NCBI GenBank assembly: GCA_019915015.1
Contig: JAHBBC010000008.1
Location: forward strand, 1,550,001 to 1,614,000
Origin: Auriscalpium vulgare
Taxonomy: Eukaryota > Basidiomycota > Agaricomycetes > Russulales > Auriscalpiaceae
Direction of reading: 5' to 3'
DNA length: 64,000 nucleotides
Shown here: positions 42,264 through 54,228 of the stretch, piece after piece
Numbering within the stretch: the stretch's first letter is position 1
Layout: each line of letters opens with the position of its first letter
Notes under the pieces: model-generated
What the model was told of the DNA's origin: nothing
What the model saw: only the letters and a program-made list of their open reading frames with translations
The model's database searches: none
Translations under genes and position numbers: made by a program

Positions 42264-45200
42264 TTATGAAAACGTGGCTCGTACACGAGTGAGCCCTATT
42301 GTCACCCAGAGGAGAACACCACTCATATCGGGAACATCGTCTTCTTCATCACCATCTGTGCGTGCGGGAAATTTGCGGATTGTCACTCGACAGGCCTGTG
42401 AGACGATGGACGCGACAGGTATGACTGCGGGTGGACCATCGTCTTCCGCTCCAAGGAAGTTACCATGCTCCCAGAAGTCGACTTCAAGTTCTGGGCTACG
42501 GGCATCAAATATGAGCCATACAGCATGAGCCGCGTGTATTGAAATACTCACTACGGGTCCCAATGACTTGTTGGCGCGTCGCGCAGTGGGCGAAACCACG
42601 CCATGCGCACAAGGGTTGAGTCGGAATTCACACCCGGCTGTCGATGGCTGAATATTGCCAGAATCTGACCTACAAACCAGACACCATTGATATCAACCTT
42701 GACGATGGAGTTTGGTGCGCTGGTCAGCGATGACGACGGCGTAATTCGTCGCCCATCCAGAATGATGTACTCATGATACTTCGCCCGAGAATACAGGAAA
42801 TTTGAATTGCGCGCCGCAGTAGCACTGCCTGGATCGCACACGAATGCGTCGGGATGCTGGTTCGAGTAATACTGCAGAATCCCTTGTTGATCCGGACGGT
42901 AGAGAGCGCGCTGAACAAACGATCCCATCGAGAATCGTGTGTTAACTTGTGGGCAGAGATATCAGAGGTACAGCGAAGACAACAGGGATTAAGAGATGAC
43001 ATACGTTCTGTTGCTGTGCCTTCAACCTCCTGTGCGAGAGCAGCAACGGTGCCACGGTTATCACTGTCACTGGCTAGGATTAAATTGATAGAGTCCACGA
43101 CACACTCATCCTCGACGCTAAGGACGCCGCTGCCGTCACGTTTGAGTGTGCTCGACCTGACAGAACTCAGCTGCGCGGTATGATAAGTCTTTGAATAGAG
43201 CAGTTAATGGGACTAGTACACACCATCTGACGCAAAGCCGAGTCCCGCATAAAGGCTCGCATGAACGAGACCTCGATTTCACCGCCGCCATGGTTGTTTG
43301 TCGAATAACTCTTCAGGACCTTATTGAGGCGCTCAAATAGAAAGGTCCAGAAGCCATAGACCGGGCCATAGTCCTGAATCTGGTCAAAAATATGAGTGAC
43401 CCAATGATGGTTGGGCTTGATATCGTTGGGGTGACGCTGGCAATCAAAGGTTGGTTAGCCGGATGAAGAGATAGCTGCTTGTCGTGCATACACACCTCAA
43501 GAAATCCGTTAAGGTAGTCTTGAAGCAGCTCGCGCGCATGGGGTATATCTGCATCCCACACAGCACGTCCGAGGATGATCTTCAAGAAAGCTCCGAGCTT
43601 GAGAAAATTATCGTCATCGCCGTGCAGCATGCGTTCCCGGGGCTCAGGCTCAGGTGTATCGTCACCGTCTTTCGCTTTTCCCGATGCAATGCGTCGAATG
43701 CGTGCTTCGTCACGCTTGCGCCACGCCGCGAACTTTCGTTCATTCTCAGCGACGGCAGCGGGATACCACTCGTCCCAAATGAATGGTATCTAGAAGACAT
43801 TGAGCATGCTAGCAACGGAGTAGACAGAGAGACAGACATACAACAATTGGGCCGAAGACAGTTGCCATGCCTTTCCACTCATCGGCACTAAGCGATCCGC
43901 CGGCCGGGTAGCCAACTTGCTGCGGGAGTCGCGCAACCCAGCTCGGCATTTCGAAAGCGCGCAGGTAGTTGTGTATCTGGTCCAATTCCCGAGCAACCTT
44001 AGGTGTCCGCTCGCGGAGGGCCTTCGTCTGCACCCAGCCATTGTACCAGTGCGTTTTGACGATCCCTATCCAAGTAATCATCAGTAAACTCAATTCTGTT
44101 CGACGACCCGCATGGAACGAACCAAGTAAGATATTATGCATCGGGTCGAAGACCGTCATTCGAACCGGATCAAAGTATGGGAGGCGGGAAAGCTCAAAAT
44201 ATCGCGCAGAATGTTCCTTGAAGAATGCCTCCTGTTCTTTTGGATCACCATCTAGCTCCGCATACGCAGCCGCCTTCATCTTGTGCTCGTGTCCGCTGCG
44301 TGGTTGGAAGCCTGAAGAACTGATAAGCTAAGGTGAAACAAGACAGGGAGTACATAAATTACCATTGATCCGCATACCGGCTGCCGTGCACAAATCCTTA
44401 TGCGTGATATGGCACCGCGAGCAGAAGCCTTCTTCCTTTCGGTGATCACCGAAGCCACACACGCGGCACATAGCTGGGTGGTCGCAGCAGACCGCGACGA
44501 GAATCACTCGTATACGACGACCTCAAGAAATTATGAGCAACAAGATCCACACATGAATATGGTCACTGACCAGCTGGATACAGTGGCGTCTTGACGAATA
44601 TCCCTTTGTCGTACAATTTCAACAGGTCGGTCACGTAGTTGGCCATGAAATACTGGAGCTCATCCGCAGTGAACTCTTTGGGACCGGGGGTAAGGCCGTA
44701 CATCTGTAGATTGCGCGGCCGGTACTTGAGGTGCGTTGGGAGGTTTGCAATCGCGCTGGACAAGACACCGGAGCTGTGCGAGCCTGATTGTTGACTACGC
44801 TCGTACCCAAACCTGAGATGTGAACATAAATATCGACCACGTAAGGACTCGCTCGGCGACGGCACGCACCCATCAAATCCCAACGTAACGCCGATGCGCA
44901 GTTCATCTCGACTTGTACGGTCGGCGGTGTTGTCAAAGAACGGCTGACCGTCCGCACCAGGCAACGTATCCCAGAGCTCACCATCCTGTATGCATGTCCT
45001 CTTGCCAGGGATCCGCACACGGCTACGCCACTCGTCGCATAGCTGCTCATTATCCTCGTGCCAAAGAAACCGGACGAGACTGTTGGACAGAGGGTGCTGT
45101 GGACACTGTAGCTTTGGCTGACTACGACCCTTGGGTTTCATCGGCGGCGGTGGCGTTGGCCCGCTGTTCAAGATCGGGGCCTGTTTGATGGACTTGAAAA

Positions 45201-46461
45201 GATCTTCGTCGCAGTGAGAACATCGTGCCGTAGTCGACGAGTCCCATGGGAAGACCCGGTGGCACTTTTCACAGACAGGATGAATATTAAATTCATCGAC
45301 GAGTCCGAGACGTCGAAAGGAGGTCGTCAAGGTCTCGGGAACCTTATCTTCACGTTTGAGGGCACCGATTGCCACCAAGATGAGCCGCAAGACCTTGAGA
45401 AGAAGGATGCAGCCGAGATGTGGGAGGTGATAGTGTACGTGAAGCCAGGATGTAAGCAGGAGGATGATGCGCCAAAACCAGTGTGGCGTAGCTTCAATCA
45501 GCCCCTCATACGCCAGCGGGGGTGTTGGGTAGTCAAATATCAGCTCTGTTGGCCCGGGAGAGCTATGTCTGCCAGCATCTACAATGAGAAATGGTTCATA
45601 TGATTAGCAATGTGCGGACAAGGTGGGGACTCTTAGCTTACCATCATCGCGGTCGACGTTGTTACCATCAAGCGCAGTGTCCTCGGCGTCTGCATCGGGC
45701 ATTTCAGAGTCGTCGTCCATTGATGGCATGGTTCCCGGAGTGATCAACGACGTTTGATCCTCGTGCTCGTCCTCGGACGCGTCGTGAGCGTCGTGGTCTG
45801 AAACTCGTAACTCTGTGAGCTTTCTTGTGTGCTAGAATGACACGATGAGAAACTCACCACTCGCAGGGAAGACGGCTACGTCGTCGCCATCAGCATGGCT
45901 GCGGTGCGGGGGTGAGCTCGCAGTCCGGGGCGTATCTGCGCTCCTCGAGAACCATCCATCCAGAGCTGGTGGCTCGAATGGATTCTCTGCAGGCTGTAAG
46001 AGAATCTTAGTAAACAGTAGATGTTTCCAACCGCGAAAGGACTTACAGGAGAGATGGATGTCGATGGATGTAGTTGCAGAGCATTGTCGTGGGCGGTTGC
46101 GCTTTTTGATGGTTGGCAGGCGGCAGCGTGCGAGCCACGTTCGACCGGATCGACTCTGCCCTCGGAGCGCTCGAAGTCCGCAGCCTGAAGCGCCTTGAAG
46201 CGGGCCGTATCCTCCACTCGCACATAGGGCTGCGCCTTCGCAGCTGACGGCGGTCGGCGCTTCTCCTTCTTAGCATGCTGGTCGCGCAGGTACGCAGGTA
46301 CGCTGGGACCTTGCCTCCTTGGCATCGTGAGCACGGGCAAGATACCAAACGCTTTTGAGAATCATACTAGTTTGACCAGGTAAGTATATGAGCAGCTCGC
46401 TCTCGAAAACTGTACTCACAGGCGTCTTGACGGATCCACGCTTCGTCTTCGGGCCCGCCAT
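42264..46461 (-). pseudogene. Plavaka (CACTA/TNP2-like) transposase, frameshifted by an 8-bp duplication
   Basis: Fourteen exons from 46461 down: to 46420, 46366-46047, 45993-45858, 45797-45642, 45578-44870, 44812-44571, 44521-44363, 44311-44123, 44065-43842, 43789-43496, 43436-43224, 43170-43005, 42945-42552, 42495-42264. Phases fit everywhere except inside exon 2, where AGGTACGC occurs twice in tandem (46288-46303); without one copy there would be 1,155 residues. Family marks: N-terminal CPCSRCQGGK, a CxxC pair (CEKCH...CSHCDE), FDPVRMTVFDPMHNILLG, GYPAGGSLSADEW and YGPVYGFWTFLFERLN, typical of fungal Plavaka proteins of the EnSpm/CACTA group, which cut and paste DNA. Only one recent lesion suggests late inactivation, or an assembly error. 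I did not find its CACTA-type ends. Confidence 0.8.
46288..46303. repeat. Perfect 8-bp tandem duplication in the Plavaka gene
   Basis: AGGTACGC twice. It is the only break in a 14-exon reading frame. Could be replication slippage or the empty footprint of a transposon that makes 8-bp duplications. Confidence 0.85.
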
Positions 46462-47502
46462 AGCTATGTATCGTTTGTGCGGTGACGTGGCAGGAAGGAA
46501 GAAAAACTTACGAAGTCTCATCTCAAGACACGAGTAAAGCCGTGTTCGGAGATGTTCGACGAGCTCGGCTCGAGCAATGTGTGCCCTGCCCCGTGTACAG
46601 TTGATATCATCGAATGCTGTTGTATCTTAGGAGATATGAGATGCTCACAGCTATATCACACTTAGTAGCACATCATGTGTACATGGCAGTGCGGCCAGCG
46701 CGGCGCAGTGCACCTGCACAAATCTACACTATGCGTCGTGAGACGAGACATGTTCCCACGTCTCGAGATATCTGGCTAGCTCAGGCCTCCGCATCTGAAC
46801 ACCCCATCAAGAGAAACTACTAAAACGCAGTGTTTGTCTTTTCGCCGGTAGGCTACCTACTTAATCCGGAAGGTGGATTATGTCAGATTCTGCCGGCGCG
46901 GCGGCAGCTGTCGGACTTTGTATTCAGCTGTAAATAACAAAACAATGATAATAATAGCAGTTATATCGAACAATGAGAACTGGCCCGGAGAACTCAACCA
47001 CTTGACCACAACTCCCCTTCCCTCTCTTCCTCCCGCTCCCCAACCTTCGTCGTCCTTCGTCGTCCCCACTCGCAGCGCTGCCATGTCCTTCGGTCAATTT
47101 CGGGTCAATATTACGTCGGCATCAGCTTCTCCCGCGCGCCTGCCCGATCTGGCGACCTCGGCTCCCACGTCGGCGCGAACGTCGACCCCGCAACTTGTCG
47201 AGTGCCCAAAAGCTTTGAGTGGAAGTGCGCAAGGCATCGGGAGGACTTATGGAGGGCAGAATGGGGAAAGGGACTCGAGGTACGAATTCATGGAGTGGCC
47301 TGAGGACTAGCTGAATGGCCACAGTTGAGTAACTAGCTTGAAGAGAGCCAATGCTCGAGCATGGCAATACGATTCCATTCAGTAACATGACTTGCGCTTT
47401 TGCGGAGTTCTGCCTTGAGGATTGAGGTGTAATTGGCGCGTAATTTGATAGTGATATTCAATTGATCTATGCAATTGATTACTAATCCAAGAGTGAAATT
47501 CA

Positions 47503-47592
47503 TCTAATAGCTGCAAATCATATGTAATTCACAGGTGAAATTAGTTGTCTAATAGCTGCAATTCATATGTAATTCACAGGTGAAATTAGTTG
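47503..47592. repeat. 45-bp tandem repeat
   Basis: Two copies, one base different, starting TCTAATAGCTGCAA and containing ATTCACAGGTGAAATTAG. Lies inside the 5-kb element. 46880-47310 contains a 76-codon frame from the ATG at 47083 (ends YEFMEWPED) that I cannot support as a gene; 47600-48950 shows nothing I recognise. Confidence 0.75.
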
Positions 47593-48993
47593 AATACACA
47601 AGATCCGTCATGCTCCAGAGACTTTCAATATTGCAGTCCACTCAACATGTCAGGGTGCAGCACGCGCTTCGTTACCACAGCTCCTCATGTATGGACCGCT
47701 ATGGATTTCAACCCACACAGCTCGCCTCCCACGCATCGCGTGCCGTACTACTCAGTCCTACCAGCGGTGTGTTTCTGGCAATGTGCAATGCAACACTCGC
47801 CATGTTCGGTGTAAGCAGGCCATCGCCCCAAGGGCACTACTAACGAGGGTGCTAGAACAGCTTGTGAGGGATGAGCACCATGCACGGCGGCATAAAGAGC
47901 GCAGTTGCCACGCATGACGGTGTGTCAACAGCGCGCGTGAGGGTCGGCGATGGCGCATACTAGAATGGCTTGAGAAAAGGCGAAGAGACCCGGGGCGTGC
48001 ACTGGCATCGAGTACGAGATGATCCTGCCGAAGATTCGCACTATTGCGCGGTCCTTCGGAAAAGGTGCTGGCCGTGTGTGTGCGCATTTCACGGCGTGCT
48101 AGACGCCTGCGCGGGACCGCCGACTTTCCCGGAGCTGCTGAACGTTGGAGCGGCTTGTGCTGGACCGTGGATGCTGGCCCGCGTCGTGGGGGGAGGAATA
48201 CGCTGTAGCACGAGGGAAATCGTCCGCTTGGAGGGGCGACAAGACAAGACATGTGTCGTCAGTTTCCCTCGGGTGTGAGATAGTGGGCGGCGTACCAGAA
48301 CACCACGACTCTTCAGCAGTCTTTTTGTTCTTCGGTAGACGTGCAGCGATTATGAGGCCATTTGGTGCTCACGAAAGGCGCGACTTTGACCATGCGGTAG
48401 CGCGAGGTGGCGCCATGGCGTGTCGTAGTTGCGAGAAGCTAATGATTTGGGAGTATCTCGGCCACTGGAAGGGTGTCGGATGATGGCGGGACGAGAAGAC
48501 GCGGCTGGAAGACCGAGGTGGGCAGCTGGCGCAGAGAGCGGAGCATGCATCAAGTCAAGGTGCTAGGTATGTGTGTTGCGCGGGGTTAGCACAATACCTA
48601 CGGGCAAATAAATTGGTCAGAACTACTCGGATGGGACAGCGCCGGCGCTGGCGACGTACCAGAGTGCCGTCCGCTACACACATCTTCCCAGCCATGAAGC
48701 GCACACCTCCGGGCGCGTTTGAGAAATTTTGATTTTAAAGAGCGACAAGCGTCGCGGGACACCTGCATCCCCAGGCTGTGAATCAACGCTGTTGTACATT
48801 GAGCTCTCCAGCGTTCGATCTGTGAAGGAACTTTGTGAGTTGTCAGATGGGGGCGCGAGATGGATGACGTGGCGACGCACCGGCGATCTCTTTGGTCCTG
48901 CACGACAACAGTGTCACACGCGTAAGACGCATAGCACAATGTAAGCCTTACATCGAGGGCAAGCCGCTCGACCGCCTCCCATATAATTGCGTC

Positions 48994-49610
48994 TCATGCG
49001 AGCCGCGCGATGTCGGGCATGTCGCCGAAGGAGGGTTCGCAGGTGAGATCGAGCGCGAGAACGTCTTGATCGTTGGGCGCGGGCGCCGCCGTGTTGACGA
49101 CGCAGTACAGCTCGCCCGGGACGGACTTGAAGGCGACGGAGGTCGAGTGGGCGGCGGCTTGCGCCCAGTTCGAGAGGTGGTGCGAGAGTGCTGGGACGAG
49201 CGCACGAAGAATGTAAGCCTGTCAGAGTAATGTGATGCTCGTCGCTGGGAACGCACGCGTTGCGCGAGGGTTTTATTCTTGCGACGTTCTAGTGCGGTGA
49301 GAGAGCTGGTCGAGAAGCGAGCTAGGAGAAAACGGCAGCTTCGAGGTATAACGTCCGAGTCGTTCAAGTTGCTTGATGCGCGCCCATGCGCGCCGCCCCT
49401 TGGCGGTAGTATTCCATGTGCCCTTGTTGTCTTGTTGTTGCGCAGCTGACTGGGATGTCGGTGCGATGACGGTGATGGTGGGAGGGTGCGGGGAGGGTAT
49501 CGCGGTCGGGGCTGGTGGTAGCAGGGAGGAAGACGACTTGGCCGCGTTGACCTGGAGGCCGCGCGATCACGTGGTTTGGTTGACTGCAGGTCGTGGGACC
49601 CCTCCTTGTC
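48994..49610 (-). pseudogene. 3' part of an unknown gene inside the 5-kb element
   Basis: One long exon-like frame (about 49600-49270) encodes a Pro/Ser/Thr-rich stretch, then KGRRAWARIKQLERLGRY and LLDQLSHRTRT. A second frame, after an intron ending TCTGACAG at about 49229, encodes ALSHHLSNWAQAAAHSTSVA and ends DMPDIARLA before the stop at 48994. Both read like real protein and keep the same strand. The intervening intron cannot be placed exactly; the neatest choice is only 38 nt. No start was found because upstream sequence turns into GC-rich repeats. Function unknown. Confidence 0.5.
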
Positions 49611-49649
49611 CTTCGACAACTCTTCTACACCCGCACGCGGGGCCATCCG

Positions 49650-50500
49650 GCATCCACAGCCCCCCGACAACCGCAAGACCCGCTTGCGCCGCCTTGTATG
49701 GTGCCACACCAGGTGCCTCCTGGCGCGCAGCGAAGACGACACACGGGCGCGCAGCGAGGACGATGCAGATGGGCGAGCAGGGAGGGCGGCGAGCAGTAGC
49801 GCACGGCGAGGGCGATGTGCAGCGCGCGCAGTGAGGATGACGAGGACGACGCCCGGCAAGGAGGGCGAGGACCGAGGACGACACCCAGCAATGAGGACGC
49901 GACGCGAATGGGCGCGCAGCGAGGGCGATGCGCTTGGGTGCGCTGCAAGGGCGGCGACAAGGGCGTGCGGCGAGGGGCGCGGGCGACGACGGCGACGGCG
50001 GCGGCGACGAGGGGCGGACGACGATGGCGGCGATGGGGTGCGACGAGGGGCGCGCGCGTCAACCAGGCGGGGCACCGACGGCGGCCGCCAATGCAGCATG
50101 CCGTGTGCCGCAGCATCCGAGCGGCGCGCAGACCGGGCGGTATCCGCCCGGTTCTGGCGGGCACCCTCGCTGCGCACGGGCTCCAGCAGCTCCAGCATTG
50201 CTGGGCGCACTGAGCCCGCGCGGTACGGGCGGGATCCTGCCAGGACCGGGCGCGCTGCACGGTCCTGTCGGTCGCGCAAGGCCCTTGCGTGCGCAGACGG
50301 CGGCGGCGTTGACGGTGCCGCTAAGCCCAGCCGCGCGCGGTCCTGGCGGCTCCCGCGAGGACCTCGCGGCGTCTCGTGCGCTACGCGCGAGCTCCAGCCG
50401 CTCCAGCAATGGCTGGGCGCGCCTGAGCCCGCGGGGTGCGTGCGGGATGCCGCTGGGTCCCCCCGGAGTACACCGAGTGGGCCCGAGGGGTCCCCCATGG
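49650..50500. repeat. GC-rich low-complexity tract
   Basis: Many diverged copies of GCGCGCAGCGAGGACGA-like words and GGCGGCGACGA runs. Long open frames on both strands (up to 563 codons on the minus strand) follow from base composition, since stops are rare in such DNA. Not called as genes. Confidence 0.6.
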
Positions 50501-50507
50501 AACTGAA

Positions 50508-50801
50508 GTAGTACCGACGCGATGTTAATTGCAAAGATGTCATAGCTGCGACACACCGAACGGTCAGCACACGAGCACATCGAGAAACAAAACGCGACTC
50601 ACGCGTCGGTGAAAAAACCAATGCCGGCGACCATGGCAACCTTCACATGGAACCACCTATCCGCGACGCGAGCATCAGCCGCAGATTTGTCGTGAAGTGG
50701 GTTGATGGAGCGTACGAGAAATTGGCGTTGTCGATTTCCGCAAGCGCGTTGAGGCGGCGCTCGTTCAGCTCTTGCAGCGCGAATATCTCAAGACTGCACA
50801 T
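50508..50801 (-). pseudogene. 5' fragment of a PHO84-family phosphate transporter gene
   Basis: Three pieces with perfect phase: 50801-50716, 50656-50603 and 50545-50508, separated by 59- and 57-nt introns. They read NERRLNALAEIDNANFS, WFHVKVAMVAGIGFFTDA and YDIFAINIASVLLQF, the hallmark start of fungal high-affinity phosphate/H+ symporters (major facilitator superfamily) through the first membrane segment. The match then stops abruptly in the GC-rich tract; the remaining membrane segments are missing. Probably a captured or truncated copy. Retention of introns shows capture at the DNA level. Confidence 0.8.
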
Positions 50802-52329
50802 GGCCGTGAGTACAATGTGGCGAAGGACGAAGGCTGCGCATACACACATGTGCTTCACGTACAAGGCGCGTGAAACCGACCTGCGCGATGACGGCGCCGA
50901 TGACTCGTCCTCTCGTCCTCTCGACTCTCAGTCACCCTATGTCCTCCGCTACTCTCCTCCTTGGCGCGCGGGCGCCGTGCGGGCGGTGGCAGCTGCGGCT
51001 GCGCGGAGGTGAAGGAGAAATTGCCGATGTGTGGGGGACAAGGTACTTATGTGGTTTGAGGTGAAGGAGTAGTACTGGTCCACATGGATGCAGAAACTGC
51101 CAGAAAGTATAATCATGAGAACTTCACGAAGATAGAAAAGACCCACCAAGCCCTGGCAAGTGTGCATGATGTTGTGCGCCTGTGCAAGGCGTGGGGTGGG
51201 CTGGGGTGGGACGACTGAGAGGGCGAGAGGCGGTAGGCCGGAGGTCCGACCGGCCGGACATACACCACCGCAAGGCAGCGGCAATCAAACCGGGGATCAA
51301 ACCGGCATCCGGCGACCATGACCGAATAGATGCAGGCACGACCTCGAAAAACCCCCTAGTAAACGATTCAACTTCGTAAACTCAGGGAATCGTAATAAAA
51401 GTATGTTGAGCATCGGCGCGCACACACTAAACACGCACACGGAGATCGCTAAGCTCGAGATCGGACGATCGAATCTAAGCGCACGCGCTGCTCGTCCTCC
51501 GCCAGTCCTCTGCCCCGCCTCGGGAAACTGTGCAAGAGAGCGGTCCGCGCTCCGTGCCGTGATGGATGGCCACACTCCCGTCGCACCACCCGTAGATTAC
51601 TTGTATTCGTCGTTAGTACTCTTGGATCCAACACATTTCGTGTCTTTACTGCCCTTCTACGCGTGAAAAATCTGTCCTGGCCACAGCAAATACTTACAAA
51701 TACTTATATATCACATGGCCTGTGGAAATATTGTACATGTGTCCCGCATTTAACTTGTAATTACAGTAATAACTGAGGATAAACTACGAGATGTAGCGGA
51801 GCTACAAAAAAAGAGGGATGCCGAAGGTTTGCCGAGCCACCTTCCGGATTTAGTAGGTGACCTACCGGCGAAAAGACGCCAACTGCGCTTGACAATGAGT
51901 GCGGAAAGCGGGGTCGGCGGAGGGTGGCGACCGGGGTCCCTGCAGTCGCGGCAGCGATCCGCAAACCCTGTATATTCGCTTGGCAATAGTCTACAGACGA
52001 ACCGACGCTACGGAGGTCTAAACTCGCGATGCTGTACAAGTTGTATCAACCGGAAACGTCACGTAGAACTCTATGCACCTTAGGCTTCTTGAAAATTCGC
52101 AAGGGAAAGCTGCTTCCTCCAGTCTGCAACAGAGTTGCAGCCTCGTCCAGCTTCCTCCCGAGGACCTCGTCCATGGACGGGATTCCTTCCCTGTCATTCA
52201 ATTCCACATGGTCCACAATGAACGAATACCCATCAGCCCCGTTTGGGTGTGCACAGAGGAGAAGAGCAGGTGCGCTTTCCTCCTCTGCGTCCTTTCCCGT
52301 GGTAATGTGGCCCCATCGCAGCGAGTACG

Positions 52330-54180
52330 CTACTCACACATCTTGGTCAACGAGCAAAAAGCGAGCACAGGCAAGATATGCGCACATCTTCCAGGGTCCC
52401 CATTCGGTGGCACTATAATTGCATGCGGCAGCGCCGCACGAAGCTTCGAATATTGCTTGCGGCTGAGATAGCTACACCGTCGGAGATCGAGCCTCTTGAG
52501 AGGGCTCCCAGCGCGTGCGCGCGCTGCCAGCCAATCCGGAAATACTTCCCCGAGGACGGGGCCAAATTCGCCATAACGTCCTTTGAAGCTGATGTCGTGC
52601 AGCCTCAGCGACGTCAGCGCCGGAAGAAGGACTGTATGAATAGGAAACCGTCAACGGTCCGCTCTGCCCAGCGTCGACAGGCTCACGCACTGTGGTTTGG
52701 ATCGGTATCTCCGCGCGCCGACCGGCACAGGACACGGCAGAGCGCGACCGCTGCGTTCTGCGCCGCCTCGATGCTCTGCACACCGGGCATCTCCGCCAGC
52801 GCCGCCGCCCACGCACCTTCTGTCAACCCAACATCCATCACTACGAGCTCGCGCAGATGCTCGGAGGCGCACGCAGCCAGTGCTGCCGGTGTGAGAGTAT
52901 GGTGTCTTGATCGTCGGCTGCCAGATCCAAATTCCAGCACCACCTGCGGCGTGTAGGTCCGGCGCGTGCCCCGCCACGCGCACACCCTGGTGACGGTGTG
53001 CGCCGTGACGGGCGCAGCCCAGGGATCGCGGGAGGAAATTAGGAGCTTCGTGATGCTGTCGTTCTGGAGGAATGGCCGGAGGGCAGAGAAGAATTCATCG
53101 GGTTGCTCAAGAGTCCAAGAGTGCCTAGCCTTTGCCAGGGCCATGCGTACGAATGCTGTCGGCGGCACGTCTATACGACTCATCAGAGTGGTTGCCTCGG
53201 CCGTGCCAAGATTGAGATTCAAATTGGTTAAACGCGGGAGTGAAACAACGTCCTCGGTTGGCTCGTTGCTCCATGTTGAACTTGAGAAACCGATGGCTAG
53301 GGTGAGATTCTCCAATGCGACCATGCCCCGCAGAGCCTTCAGGATAGGGTTCAGGGGTTCGTCGGACCCGTACGGCCGGAACACTACCTCCAAGGTCACG
53401 AGTGACCTCAGAACCGGCGAGGTCCAGCAGAAGACCTGACTTGTGATACAGCGGAGCTCGCGAAGAGAAGGACTGTATTTTGGAAGCGGGATATGCCGGA
53501 CAATCCTGCTCAAATTCAAACAGGGCGTTGCCACTGTCATCATTGCGGACTATGCGGAGGTGCTTGGTGCGAAATAGATTCTCGACAGCGAGACTTTTTT
53601 CTTCATGCGTCGCGGCCGCATTCTTCGTATAGTTCACGACGCCGAAGACGGCGGTGATAGATAGCGGATGGAATTTGGACCGCGCGAACATGACGTCAGA
53701 CCAGTCGCGACTCTTCCCAGGTGTGGGAAGCATGATCGTGGCCCATAGGTCGGGGTATCCGAGCGCAGTCCGTCTCCACGCGGAGCAGACGTGCGTGGCA
53801 GTGGGAATCCAGCCGAGAGATATGTCAGTAGGCGGGTCCAGGGCGCACAGCTCCGCGAATATCGCCTCGAATACTTCGGCTGGCAGACGGAAAATAGGCA
53901 GGAGGTGGTTGTGCCGTGCGCGGACAGCGATCAACGGGCGGAGGATGGCGGTCTCGTGCTCATCGTAGCGGAGCCTCAGCGTGGTTGCCGCGCGTTCGAG
54001 GGCCGCCTCTTCATCTAGGCGCCGCTGCTTGACGGCGAGCAAGGCGTTGTGCAGAGAAGCCTCGCACTTGTCGACGGTGTCCAGGGCGGCGTTGTCGACG
54101 TCGGCACGATACAGGGGGATGGGTCCGAGGTGTGTGAGTCGAGACGCAGCCGCGTCAGACCAGTGCGAATCGGCAGACAT
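52330..54180 (-). pseudogene. F-box/LRR-like protein gene, copy 2, with a frameshifting deletion
   Basis: Paralogue of the gene at 10018-11971, same order of blocks. From the ATG at 54180: coiled-coil-like start, F-box-like block (LPIFRLPAEVFEAIFAELC ... ATHVCSAWRRTALGYPDLWA), then leucine-rich segments. Around 53470-53500 it lacks about 56 bases that copy 1 has, and the homologous sequence continues in another frame. Further on, a 59-nt intron (52632-52690, GTGCGT...ATACAG) joins in phase to the last exon, ending at 52330; copy 1 has its intron at the same place. With the deletion the protein would end within the leucine-rich part unless the gene has been re-modelled by a new intron. F-box proteins bring substrates to SCF ubiquitin ligases. 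Confidence 0.65.
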
Positions 54181-54228
54181 GGAGTTTATTTTGTATGTGC
54201 GGCGTGGATGAAGGACGAGTGATGTGGT

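Larger units (their letters stand above)
46826..51888. mobile_element. 5-kb non-autonomous element with inverted repeats and captured gene pieces
   Basis: 46836-46876 and 51838-51878 are inverted copies, 38 of 41 bases identical (starting GTCTTTTCGCCGGTAGG on each strand). A further CGCAGT lies 10 bases outside on both sides. No transposase frame is seen inside. The interior holds an AT-rich tandem repeat, the 3' half of an unknown minus-strand gene, a GC-rich low-complexity tract and the first exons of a phosphate transporter gene. This is what is expected of a Pack-type element that has picked up host fragments. I could not identify a target duplication. Confidence 0.65.

Noticed and set aside
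47083..47310. 76-codon frame as a gene
   Set aside because: No introns, domain or conserved partner; it lies next to the inverted repeat of a non-autonomous element.
48948..50639. 563-codon minus-strand frame
   Set aside because: It runs through a GC-rich low-complexity tract and in the wrong frame over two pieces (about 49270-49600 and 50508-50801) whose other frames clearly read as protein.
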